Below the pieces are notes generated by a model, which was not told the DNA's origin, searched no databases, and saw only the letters and a list, made by a program, of their open reading frames with translations. 30,089 nucleotides of DNA from a virus, in IMG/VR virus record IMGVR_UViG_3300008113_005031, positions 1 through 30,089 of that record. One strand, given 5' to 3'. The position numbers and the translations under genes are program-made. This document shows positions 17,434 to 30,089 of this stretch, piece after piece (within the stretch, counting starts at the first letter, position 1; every line of letters starts with the position of its first letter).

Positions 17434-20400
17434 TCAGATCCTCGTAATGATTACTTGGCCGTTACCGTTGTTTGAATCGCCAAAATTCAACTGGTTTGAT
17501 CCATTGTTAATAGATCCTCCACCGCCACCAGACTGGTTAGATGACCACTGACCACCTGCACCGCCTGAATAACCTCCACCGCCACCAGCAGCTAGACCTC
17601 CGCCACCGCCACCGCCGCCGAAGCCACCACGAGCGTTACCGCCACCCCAACAACGTGCGCTTTCTCCACCGTTAGCAGATTCACCGCTAGTAAATCTTCT
17701 TGCAGGATCTCCAGAACCGCAGCCAGCACTTGCATTAGAGAAGAATCCAGCACCTGGACCACCAGTTGTATCTCCAGATGCACCGTTACCACCAGTACCA
17801 GCTGGGCTGTTAATGCTGTTATCCCAACGGCTACCGTTCTGACCTGTAACACCTCCGCGGCCTGGAGCGTTTGTCCAGCTATTTCTAGCTCCACCGCCAC
17901 CGCCACCAGCAATAATTAAAGGAGAATCTGAAGTGTTAATTACACCGCTCCATCCTCCACCAGAAGCAACAGGCTGACCATCTTGGCTGTGGCTTGTGTT
18001 AACTCCAGGTTGACCTACAAGTATCTGAAGAATTGTTCCTTCAGTAAAGCTGAAGTCACCTTGAATTCGAGCACCGTATCCACCTCTTTGACCTGGTGCA
18101 TCTCCACCTTTAGCTCCATAACAGTCAATACGATAGTTTCCAGTTGCAGGAACTGTCCAACGCATCTTTCCATTTTGAGTCATATTTAGATATGTAGGAG
18201 CCCAAGAAGGATTTCCTACACCAGCACGAGCTTGAGTGATGTTTGGTCCAGAGCTACCAGTTTGACCACCGCTTGTAAATGTTGCACTAGTAAATGAGTA
18301 AAGTTCTGGACGAGGGTTGATCTGATATGTATGTGTCTGGAATGCATCCAAATTACCTACGTCACGAGCTCTGATAACAACTGTTCTACCTGGAGCGTTA
18401 ATTACTTCATTTGGAGTACCTGAAACAACACCATTTGAAGTGTTTAAGGTTAATCCTGCAGGAAGAGTTCCGCTAAATACAGACCAAGTAATTGGAGCAA
18501 CAAGGTTTGTTGTGGTTGCTGTTGTTGGTGTCATAGCGGTTCCAACAAACAAACCAGTTCTAGAAATTGTGTCTGGTGTAATACTTCCTACTGTTGGATT
18601 AACAGTAATGTCAAGAATTTGAATAGCTTGAAGACCTCTAGAGTCTGTTCCAGTAATAATAACTTGACGGTTAGTTACAACTTCTACTGGAGTACCTGAA
18701 ACAACACCAGAGCTTGTATTTATAGAAAGACCGTTTGGAAGAACGCCAGTAGTTACAGCATAAGATATCGGTGCAACTAATCCTACTGTAGTGACAGTTG
18801 TAGGGGTAATTGCGGTACCACGATTGACATTTATTGTTACGTTTCTAGGGATAATATCGCCAGTGGTTTCATTTAAAGTAAAATTATGTGCATCATAACG
18901 AACAGTGATAAAGTAATAATTCTTTTCTTGATCTACAGCAGCTACACCAAATCTTGATCCTACAGGATAATTGTATTCAATCATGTCGTTAACAACAAAA
19001 CCATTATCTTTTACATGGAAAATATCTTTATCAATAGAAACACCGATTTGTTTAAATGTTTGTGTACCTGTTCCACCAGAAATTGAAGTAATAACAGATC
19101 CTGTAGGCAGTGGCTTTAAAGTAAAAGAGTAGTTATTAGATGTTCCTTGACGGAAAAAGCTATCAATAAAATAAGTAGTGTTATTTGTAAGCCCAGTAGC
19201 TGCAGACCCAGTAGTGTTATAAAACACCATGGTACCAAAATACCAATCTAAAACTTCAGCACTGTTTACAGTAACGTTTGAACCGCTGTAACTAGTTACA
19301 GTGCCAGTTGTTCCAAGATTATTTCCCGCATCAAAAACTTGTTCTGGGTCTTTTACAACAGTGATAATTTGTTCTGTTGAAAGGTTTACGTTGTTACCAG
19401 CAAAAATACGAGCCTGATTTGCTATTTGAAAAGTTCCAGTTATTGTTGTAACAATATCTATTGGATCTCCGTCTGGAAGTTCACTGACTTGGAATGTAGA
19501 AGTTGATGTGCCTAATTGATTAGTTGTTTTTAGGTAAACAACGCCTCTAGGGTTCTCGTTAAAAAACCCTGAAGATGTAGTTACATCATAATAAAGAGGA
19601 GTTCCTATAGGTCTTGCATTAAAATTCTCTGTTCCATGAGCTACAGTTATAGTGTCATTTGTAGTATTTACAGAGCTAATATTGCTGGTGATACCTGCTA
19701 CAACACCAGAGTTAGACCAGTCGATGTTTATTGAAGATAGGGTGTTAGATCCATCAAAAGTCTGCGCTGTAGCGGAGTTGGATGAGTCAAAAGATTTTGC
19801 TTCAGTGTTAGCTGCTTGAAACTCTTGAGAGATTGTAGAGTTAAGATTCAAAAAATAAAAAGGAGTATCGACACCAAAACCGTGAGTACTTCCTGTTTTA
19901 ACTGTCAAAGTAGATAATGGAAGTCCATCTGTAATAATACCTTCAGAATCAGCGAGTCTAAGCTGAGACCCTTGAAAAAACTCTCCAGTGATAATAGAAG
20001 AATAAAGATCTTCAATAGAAGCTGTGGTGTTTTGATTATCTCTACATAGATAAGTAAATGTAGTAGAGTTAGGAATAGAGTTAATAATGTAAGAACCGTC
20101 AGCGGTAATTGACTTAGTTCCAGAAACGTTAATAGGAATACCTACAGCTAAACCATGATCTAAGCCTGTTTTTACAGTAATTTCTCTAGTTCCAGCATTA
20201 GTTGTAATTGCAATAATGTTAGGAATAGTTGTATCACCGCTCTTCGAGAAGAACGATGGGGTGTTGTTAATCAGCTCAACTGTTTCCCACTTGGTTGGCT
20301 GTAGACCGTATTCAAAGTCTGTATCGATCAGGTTCTGAGGCTGCGATACACGGAGTTTCGTGACTGGATCGATAAACTCTTTTGGAAAAGAAATCTCTCC

Positions 20401-20445
20401 GCCTGTACCAGACGAGCTAGAACCGCCTCCAAGAAAACCAGGCAT
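17434..20445 (-). CDS. Tail/baseplate-associated protein with Ig-like and glycine-rich domains
   Basis: A 1003-aa virion protein. The N-terminus has a Gly/Ser linker (MPGFLGGGSSSSGTGG) then LRVSQPQNLIDTDFEYGLQ and TKWETVELINN, a segment I associate with tail proteins of T4-like environmental phages. The middle is beta-rich with HGL/HGF elements like those of the gene downstream. Residues ~535-619 and ~620-712 are two putative Ig (He_PIG-like) repeats, each with LPxGLxxNTSxGVVSGTP. Residues ~715-1003 are a glycine-rich ALK/LTK-like domain (YSFTSATFTSGGQTG, RWTVPATGNYRIDCYGA, ILVGQPG, IIAGGGGGG). It probably binds a surface ligand. The ribosome site is AGAGG nine bases before ATG. A 79-bp gap without a gene lies upstream. 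Confidence 0.8.
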   Translation of the reverse strand: MPGFLGGGSSSSGTGGEISFPKEFIDPVTKLRVSQPQNLIDTDFEYGLQPTKWETVELINNTPSFFSKSGDTTIPNIIAITTNAGTREITVKTGLDHGLAVGIPINVSGTKSITADGSYIINSIPNSTTFTYLCRDNQNTTASIEDLYSSIITGEFFQGSQLRLADSEGIITDGLPLSTLTVKTGSTHGFGVDTPFYFLNLNSTISQEFQAANTEAKSFDSSNSATAQTFDGSNTLSSINIDWSNSGVVAGITSNISSVNTTNDTITVAHGTENFNARPIGTPLYYDVTTSSGFFNENPRGVVYLKTTNQLGTSTSTFQVSELPDGDPIDIVTTITGTFQIANQARIFAGNNVNLSTEQIITVVKDPEQVFDAGNNLGTTGTVTSYSGSNVTVNSAEVLDWYFGTMVFYNTTGSAATGLTNNTTYFIDSFFRQGTSNNYSFTLKPLPTGSVITSISGGTGTQTFKQIGVSIDKDIFHVKDNGFVVNDMIEYNYPVGSRFGVAAVDQEKNYYFITVRYDAHNFTLNETTGDIIPRNVTINVNRGTAITPTTVTTVGLVAPISYAVTTGVLPNGLSINTSSGVVSGTPVEVVTNRQVIITGTDSRGLQAIQILDITVNPTVGSITPDTISRTGLFVGTAMTPTTATTTNLVAPITWSVFSGTLPAGLTLNTSNGVVSGTPNEVINAPGRTVVIRARDVGNLDAFQTHTYQINPRPELYSFTSATFTSGGQTGSSGPNITQARAGVGNPSWAPTYLNMTQNGKMRWTVPATGNYRIDCYGAKGGDAPGQRGGYGARIQGDFSFTEGTILQILVGQPGVNTSHSQDGQPVASGGGWSGVINTSDSPLIIAGGGGGGARNSWTNAPGRGGVTGQNGSRWDNSINSPAGTGGNGASGDTTGGPGAGFFSNASAGCGSGDPARRFTSGESANGGESARCWGGGNARGGFGGGGGGGGLAAGGGGGYSGGAGGQWSSNQSGGGGGSINNGSNQLNFGDSNNGNGQVIITRI

Positions 20446-20524
20446 TATTTATTACCTCTTTCGAAGCTAGAGAGATTAAATAGTAGAATACCATTAAATC
20501 TAAATAACGATTTTATTTTTTTCA

Positions 20525-21175
20525 TTACACACCTAACCACCATGATGTAGAAACAGCGAAAAGTCCAGAAGATCCTGTTGGACCCGTGGCTCCAGTTGTT
20601 CCACCTGCTGCTTGAACAAAAACTCCATTATAAAAAACATAAGTTAAAGCCGTGTTTGTATCAAACCAAGCGTCGCCATTAACTGCATCTTCTATATCAG
20701 GCTGAGTTGGGCTTGCAGTAAATTTACCCACTGGACCAGTTGGGCCTGTAGGTCCTGGAATTTCAGACTGAGCACCAGTTGGACCTGTAGGTCCAGTTTG
20801 TCCACGAGGTCCAGTTGGGCCTTGAGGTCCTGTTACATATGAATCAGCTCCTGTTGGTCCTGTAAAACCTCTAAGACCTTGAAGACCTTGAAGACCTTGC
20901 GGACCAGTAGGTCCTTGAGGTCCTGTTGGTCCTTGAGGTCCTTGTGGTCCAGCTACATCAGATACTGGGCCAGTTGGACCCTGAATACCTTGAGGTCCTG
21001 TTGCACCAACAGCACCCGTTGCACCAGTTGGACCCTGAATACCTTGAGGTCCTGTAGGACCTGTAGGAGTTACTCTTAAAGCTTCCCATGCGAGACCTGT
21101 CCAAACCCAGGTTTGACCATTGACTGTAAATTCTTCGCCAACAACCGTTGGTGATGGGAAATCTATGGCTGCCAC
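20525..21175 (-). CDS. Short collagen-like fibre protein (AIDFP adaptor)
   Basis: A 216-aa protein. The N-terminal adaptor ([16 protein letters not shown] then [12 protein letters not shown]) is shared with two other fibres in this cassette. Residues ~38-150 are Gly-X-Y repeats, with several [10 protein letters not shown] triplets that are less Thr-rich than elsewhere. A knob with [18 protein letters not shown] follows, then a short tail ending SWWLGV. It lacks a large C-terminal tip domain, so it may be a spacer or a decoy fibre. The start is GTG 21175 with the strong ribosome site GGAGAGG about ten bases upstream. Its function as a minor fibre is inferred. Confidence 0.78.
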   Translation of the reverse strand: MAAIDFPSPTVVGEEFTVNGQTWVWTGLAWEALRVTPTGPTGPQGIQGPTGATGAVGATGPQGIQGPTGPVSDVAGPQGPQGPTGPQGPTGPQGLQGLQGLRGFTGPTGADSYVTGPQGPTGPRGQTGPTGPTGAQSEIPGPTGPTGPVGKFTASPTQPDIEDAVNGDAWFDTNTALTYVFYNGVFVQAAGGTTGATGPTGSSGLFAVSTSWWLGV

Positions 21176-21205
21176 TTAAGTTTGTCCTCTCCGTATGTCT
21201 TTATT

Positions 21206-21373
21206 TTACTCTGGAACAGGTTCTTCAATACCTGAATTTTTTAATCCAACGTAGGCTTCTGCCCAGTTAATAGCTGCAGTAAGTGACTCCCAAGGACCAC
21301 TTTCATCGATAATATTTGTTCCATAAAGAATCTGAACACGGGGTCCTTCTTCTATTATCAAATATGAAAACAT
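21206..21373 (-). CDS. Small conserved-looking protein between fibre genes (55 aa)
   Basis: Reading the 209-bp gap between the propeller and the short fibre on the minus strand gives an ATG at 21373 and a TAA at 21206-21208. The 55-aa product begins MFSYLIIEEGPRVQILYG, continues TNIIDESGPWESLTAAINWA and ends EAYVGLKNSGIEEPVPE. A ribosome site GGA/AGGA lies 5-9 bases upstream, and it is 11 bp from the preceding gene. The GPWES...A...WA...YV pattern recalls short proteins encoded among phage tail genes. The role is unknown; a small fibre-associated or chaperone protein is possible. Confidence 0.6.
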   Translation of the reverse strand: MFSYLIIEEGPRVQILYGTNIIDESGPWESLTAAINWAEAYVGLKNSGIEEPVPE

Positions 21374-21384
21374 ATCATTCCATC

Positions 21385-22302
21385 CTATACCGAGTAAGAG
21401 AGCTTTCCAGAGGCTCCAACAGCCAAAGCATTATTTTCTCCTATAAAAACTCCATTTATAGTAGAAGTTCCAAAAGCTGAAACTCTCTGAGCCCATGTAT
21501 TTCCATCAAAAGAAGTTGCCAGTTTACCTGTAGCTCCTCCTGCAATAAAAGTACCGTCATCTGATACAGCAATAGCTCTTACAGAAGATGCACCAAAAGA
21601 ACTTACTGGAAAAGTTTGAGTCCAAGATGTTCCATTTGTAGAGCTAGCAAATTTACCTGAATCACCACAGGCATAGAATCTTCCTCCATTAGTGGCTGTT
21701 ATAGCAAATATGCTGCTAGTACCAAAACTTGAAGATCTTTGTGTCCATGTTGTTCCGTTTGTTGAAGTAGCTAGTTTTCCATCATAACCAACTGCTACAA
21801 CAACAGAATTATTTGCCCAAACTCCATTAATATAAGTAGTTCCAAAACTTGAAGTTCTTAAAACCCATTCAATGCCGTCAACTGATGTAGCAAGTTTTCC
21901 AGATCCTCCAACAGCAATCCAAAGAGAAGCAGCTGCAAAATAATAAACTCCAAGAATTGGACTAGCTCCAAAACTAGAAGATCTAGCAGTCCAAGTAATT
22001 CCGTCTAAAGAAGTAGATAATCTTCCAGAGCTTCCTCCTGCAACATAAAGATTGTTTCCATAAGATATACAGTAAAGATTGTATTCTCCTATGTTTGAAT
22101 CTCTTGATGTCCAATTTTGAGTATCTGTAGATGTAAAAATTTTCCCATTGTTTCCAACAGTTGTATATAAACCACTATCAGGTTCATAATTAATTGCATT
22201 TATGTTAGATAAATTAAAACCAGAATTTTCCACTAACTGCCATGACACGGGAGTAAAGGGGAAAACTAAAGTTGCATGAAAAGCATGGGATGCTCTGAGC
22301 AC
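21385..22302 (-). CDS. Seven-bladed beta-propeller, BNR/Ycf48-like virion protein
   Basis: A 305-aa protein made almost only of ~40-residue repeats of the form I-x-x-V...AVG-x-SGKLATS-x-DG-x-x-WT-x-R-x-SSFG. Six full copies can be counted, plus a last partial copy ending GKLSYSV. The N-terminal WQLVENSGFN segment can supply the missing strand, which would close a seven-bladed propeller by the usual velcro arrangement. The blades resemble BNR/sialidase-type repeats, but no catalytic residues are recognised. A binding role, perhaps to host glycans, is more likely than hydrolysis. The start is taken as GTG 22302, one base after the preceding stop region, but no ribosome site is visible there; translation may be coupled, or start at the GTG nearer PVSW. 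Confidence 0.75.
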   Translation of the reverse strand: MLRASHAFHATLVFPFTPVSWQLVENSGFNLSNINAINYEPDSGLYTTVGNNGKIFTSTDTQNWTSRDSNIGEYNLYCISYGNNLYVAGGSSGRLSTSLDGITWTARSSSFGASPILGVYYFAAASLWIAVGGSGKLATSVDGIEWVLRTSSFGTTYINGVWANNSVVVAVGYDGKLATSTNGTTWTQRSSSFGTSSIFAITATNGGRFYACGDSGKFASSTNGTSWTQTFPVSSFGASSVRAIAVSDDGTFIAGGATGKLATSFDGNTWAQRVSAFGTSTINGVFIGENNALAVGASGKLSYSV

Positions 22303-22303
22303 T

Positions 22304-24193
22304 TTACACCGTCAGATTTCCGCTTAGAAGCCATTCGTTAGCTGATAGTTTTATCAAAGAACCTACAGCATATCTAGATTTAGTAGTAACTCTAGATCCT
22401 TCACTTCTAAGAGCAACTGAACCTAACGCTCTTACAGTTACTTGACCGACTCCAAGCTGTGTAAACAAAATTTGAGTTCCTGTAGGGAATGTATATCCAT
22501 TTGTTCCATCTTCTGGGATATCTAAGGTCATAGCTGAAGAGCTGTTCATTTTTACTATAGTTGCAACATCTGCGGCAACTAAAACGTGAGATGCGAGTCT
22601 GTTAGCTCCAACTACTTCAAAATTAGCAGGTCCTGTAGGACCAGTGGGTCCTGTTGCACCTGTTGGCCCTAGCGCTCCTTGCGAACCAGTTGCTCCTGTA
22701 GGTCCTGTTACAGTGCTATCCGCACCTGTAGGTCCTTGAATACCTTGTGCTCCTGTCGCACCTGTCGCACCAGTTGGTCCTTGAATAGGACCAGCGCTAG
22801 TCCAAGAAGTTCCATTCCAAACATATAAATTTCCATCTGATAAAACTGTCCAAGCATCATTGATTTGGTTTCCAGAGCTTGGAAGATTTCCAAATGTATT
22901 TACACTTCCTTTAAACTTAATAGAAATTCCTTGCGGACCAGTTGGGCCTTGGGGGCCAACTTCTCCAGATCCAAGAACTAAATTCCAACTAGCATATGTG
23001 TTTCCAGATCCTCCAACTTTATCTACAAGCATAGTTATGGAAGTTCCAACAATAACTGTTAAAAGTCCTTCCATAAAATTAGAAGGAACAGCTGTGCTAG
23101 CCAATCTTGCTCTAGTTCCAACAGTAAAGGCATCTACTTTATTTACAACAAAGTTTTTTGTTACTCCATTGTCAATAGTTAAATTGCTAGTAGAAGTTAC
23201 TCCTCTATAGCTAGGGCCTTCAGCACCTGTAGAACCTGTAGGTCCAGTAGCTCCCGTTGGTCCTGTAGGACCAGTTGGGCCAACAACGTTAGAAGCAGCT
23301 CCTGTCGCTCCTGTTGCACCAGTAGGTCCTGTTGGTCCTGGAATAGTTGAAGCAGATCCAGTTGCACCAGTTGCGCCCGTAGCTCCACGAAGACCTACTT
23401 CACCTTGTGCACCAGTTGCTCCCGTTGGTCCCGTGCTTCCTGTAGGACCTGTTGGTCCACCAGCAGGACCAGTTGGGCCAGTAATACCTGTAGCTCCTGT
23501 TGCACCTGTTACAGATGGTCCAGTTGCACCAGCAGGACCTGTGGGTCCTACGAAACCTCTAGGACCAGTAGGTCCTGTTGCACCAATCGTACCGATTGGA
23601 CCTGTCGCTCCAGTTGGTCCTGTATCACCTGCAGGACCTGTAAAACCTATAGGTCCTTGCTGTCCTATAGGACCTCTTTCACCCTCTGCTCCAGTTGCAC
23701 CTTGTACACCTGTAGGACCTTGAGGGCCTGTAGGACCAGTTATAGCTAAACCCTGAGAGCCTGTAGGTCCTGTATTTCCTTGAGGACCTGTCGCTCCAGT
23801 AGGACCAGTTGGACCAGTAATAGTAGATGCAGCACCTTCAGGACCAGTAGGACCCGTAGCGCCAGTAGGACCAGCTGGGCCTATATTTGAAGAAGCTGAC
23901 TCAACCCAATAACCATCATAGTAAATATAAATTTGACCAGTTTCAGAGTTAAACCAAGCATCGCCTTCGTCTCCTGATAGTGGAGGAGATACATTTGCAA
24001 TTGAAAAGGCACCAGTAGCACCAGTTGGTCCTGTTACGTTTGATGCAGCTCCTGTTGCTCCAGTTGGTCCTGTAGGGCCAACAACTTGAGAGATTACAAG
24101 ATCCCAAGAAACTCCGCTCCATATCCAAGTTTGACCGTTGGCGGAAAAAATTTCATTTGGTGTAGGTGAGTTAGGAAAATCTATAGCTGACAT
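22304..24193 (-). CDS. Collagen-like tail fibre with AIDFP adaptor
   Basis: A 629-aa fibre. The N-terminal adaptor [16 protein letters not shown] followed by [12 protein letters not shown] is shared with two neighbours. A knob with [19 protein letters not shown] lies near residues 75-95. Long Gly-X-Thr repeats are broken by a beta segment ([17 protein letters not shown] region) and an LYVWNGTSW knob. The last ~105 residues (from [14 protein letters not shown] to WLLSGNLTV) form a tip with [17 protein letters not shown], a common phage tail C-terminal fold. The ribosome site is GGAG ten bases before ATG. It probably forms a trimeric receptor-binding fibre. Confidence 0.83.
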   Translation of the reverse strand: MSAIDFPNSPTPNEIFSANGQTWIWSGVSWDLVISQVVGPTGPTGATGAASNVTGPTGATGAFSIANVSPPLSGDEGDAWFNSETGQIYIYYDGYWVESASSNIGPAGPTGATGPTGPEGAASTITGPTGPTGATGPQGNTGPTGSQGLAITGPTGPQGPTGVQGATGAEGERGPIGQQGPIGFTGPAGDTGPTGATGPIGTIGATGPTGPRGFVGPTGPAGATGPSVTGATGATGITGPTGPAGGPTGPTGSTGPTGATGAQGEVGLRGATGATGATGSASTIPGPTGPTGATGATGAASNVVGPTGPTGPTGATGPTGSTGAEGPSYRGVTSTSNLTIDNGVTKNFVVNKVDAFTVGTRARLASTAVPSNFMEGLLTVIVGTSITMLVDKVGGSGNTYASWNLVLGSGEVGPQGPTGPQGISIKFKGSVNTFGNLPSSGNQINDAWTVLSDGNLYVWNGTSWTSAGPIQGPTGATGATGAQGIQGPTGADSTVTGPTGATGSQGALGPTGATGPTGPTGPANFEVVGANRLASHVLVAADVATIVKMNSSSAMTLDIPEDGTNGYTFPTGTQILFTQLGVGQVTVRALGSVALRSEGSRVTTKSRYAVGSLIKLSANEWLLSGNLTV

Positions 24194-24206
24194 TTTTTAT
24201 TCACTC

Positions 24207-24911
24207 CTAACTCAAAGCTGATTCGTAGGTTATTTGAATTAAAATTTTGTCATTTGCGCTGAATAAGAAAGGGCTACTTTCAGTTACAGCAAAACCTTCA
24301 TCAAAACTTGCAACCTGAGACTGTATAAAAAGCTCTACTCTATTTGGGTTATTGTTATTAAAAATAGCTGTTCCAAAGTAAGTAATACCTGGACCCTCGT
24401 CTCTCATAACAACTTGACCTACTGGTTGGTAGTTTTCATATATAGCAGCTGTAGGTAAACTTACAGAATATGTTCCTAGTCCTCTGCTAAACCCGACAGT
24501 TCCAGCAGCTATTCTAATTTCACCAATTATTGTTGCGCCAATACTTACATATCTTCCAGTAATGCTTCCATTTCCTATGTTTGGATTAGTTGTGCTTCCA
24601 TACAATACTGGTGTATAAGTTGTCCAAGGAGTTATTCCAAAAGATCCAGTAGGACCAGTTGCTCCCGTAGGGCCAGGAATAAGTGAAGGAGCTCCTTCTG
24701 GTCCTGTAGGTCCAATAGGACCTAATGCACCTGTTGGTCCAGTTGCTCCAATAGCTGTTGAATCTTGTCCAGCAGGACCAGTAGGTCCAGTAGGTCCAAC
24801 AGCACTAGTGCGAACTAAACGCCAAGCAGTACCGTTCCAGCGATATGTTTGAATACCGTTTGTGTATTCTTCATTTGGAGTTGGATTATTTGGAAAATCA
24901 ATTGCTGGCAT
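24207..24911 (-). CDS. Collagen-like fibre with YTP-type beta tip
   Basis: A 234-aa fibre. The N-terminal adaptor [16 protein letters not shown] and TYRWNGTAW is shared with two neighbours. Only a short Gly-X-Y segment (~38-97) follows. The C-terminal domain (~98-234) begins [10 protein letters not shown], includes [19 protein letters not shown] and GTYSVSLP, and ends in beta strands. This layout is common in phage receptor-binding tips, and the C-terminus of the 1681-aa fibre upstream has the same one. It has the best ribosome site in the window, AAGGAGG at plus 24921-24927, nine bases before ATG and overlapping the stop of the upstream gene, so the two are translated together. Confidence 0.82.
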   Translation of the reverse strand: MPAIDFPNNPTPNEEYTNGIQTYRWNGTAWRLVRTSAVGPTGPTGPAGQDSTAIGATGPTGALGPIGPTGPEGAPSLIPGPTGATGPTGSFGITPWTTYTPVLYGSTTNPNIGNGSITGRYVSIGATIIGEIRIAAGTVGFSRGLGTYSVSLPTAAIYENYQPVGQVVMRDEGPGITYFGTAIFNNNNPNRVELFIQSQVASFDEGFAVTESSPFLFSANDKILIQITYESALS

Positions 24912-24925
24912 ATTTGTCTACCTCC

Positions 24926-30089
<5,164 letters not shown>

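Noticed and set aside
20446-20460. T4-type late promoter (TATAAATA-like) on the minus strand before the 1003-aa gene
   Set aside because: The sequence AATAAATA lies immediately before the ATG, inside the ribosome-site spacer, so it cannot serve as the promoter for that gene.

Overview
The window looks like part of a tailed bacteriophage genome whose host is probably an actinobacterium. The host clue is two WhiB-like [4Fe-4S] regulator genes; WhiB proteins are confined to Actinobacteria and their phages. The DNA is AT-rich outside the collagen-like stretches, so a low-GC freshwater actinobacterium is a reasonable guess, but that is inference. The large structural proteins resemble, from memory, virion and tail proteins of T4-like (contractile-tailed) environmental phages. 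No integrase, packaging or lysis gene and no tRNA is visible.

Left arm (about 1-6643, all + strand): the 3' tip of an upstream gene, then a Sak4/AAA_24-type recombination ATPase overlapping a DUF669-type ssDNA-binding protein. A 13-bp hairpin follows. After it comes a tightly packed, more AT-rich run of small genes: a GT-B-like glycosyltransferase, a small basic-motif protein, two unknown or DUF proteins, a compact WhiB-like protein, a zinc-ribbon-like protein, an unknown acidic protein, a second WhiB-like protein fused to a zinc ribbon with its own candidate promoter and operator, a class I methyltransferase, and a family 2 glycosyltransferase with TPR repeats. This looks like early/middle replication, regulation and modification functions.

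Right arm (about 6630-29971, all - strand, read from right to left): a late structural cassette of eleven genes. It starts with a 1681-aa collagen-like fibre and continues with two more collagen-like proteins, a seven-bladed beta-propeller, a 55-aa gene found by reading the gap, another collagen-like protein, a 1003-aa and a 1940-aa virion protein (both with glycine-rich lectin-like domains), two more collagen-like fibres (one ending in a cupredoxin-like domain), and finally a subtilisin-family (S8) protease. The two arms converge with a 14-bp overlap at 6630-6643.

The striking part is the right arm: six collagen-like Gly-X-Thr proteins built from a shared kit of N-terminal adaptors, short 'LYVW' and 'YYDGYW' knobs and different C-terminal tips. 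They lie beside a propeller, two glycine-rich domain proteins and a protease. The most unusual items are a cupredoxin-like domain with a complete predicted type-1 copper ligand set on a fibre tip, and two glycosyltransferases in the same window as Thr-rich collagen repeats that could be O-glycosylated. Both functional readings are hypotheses.
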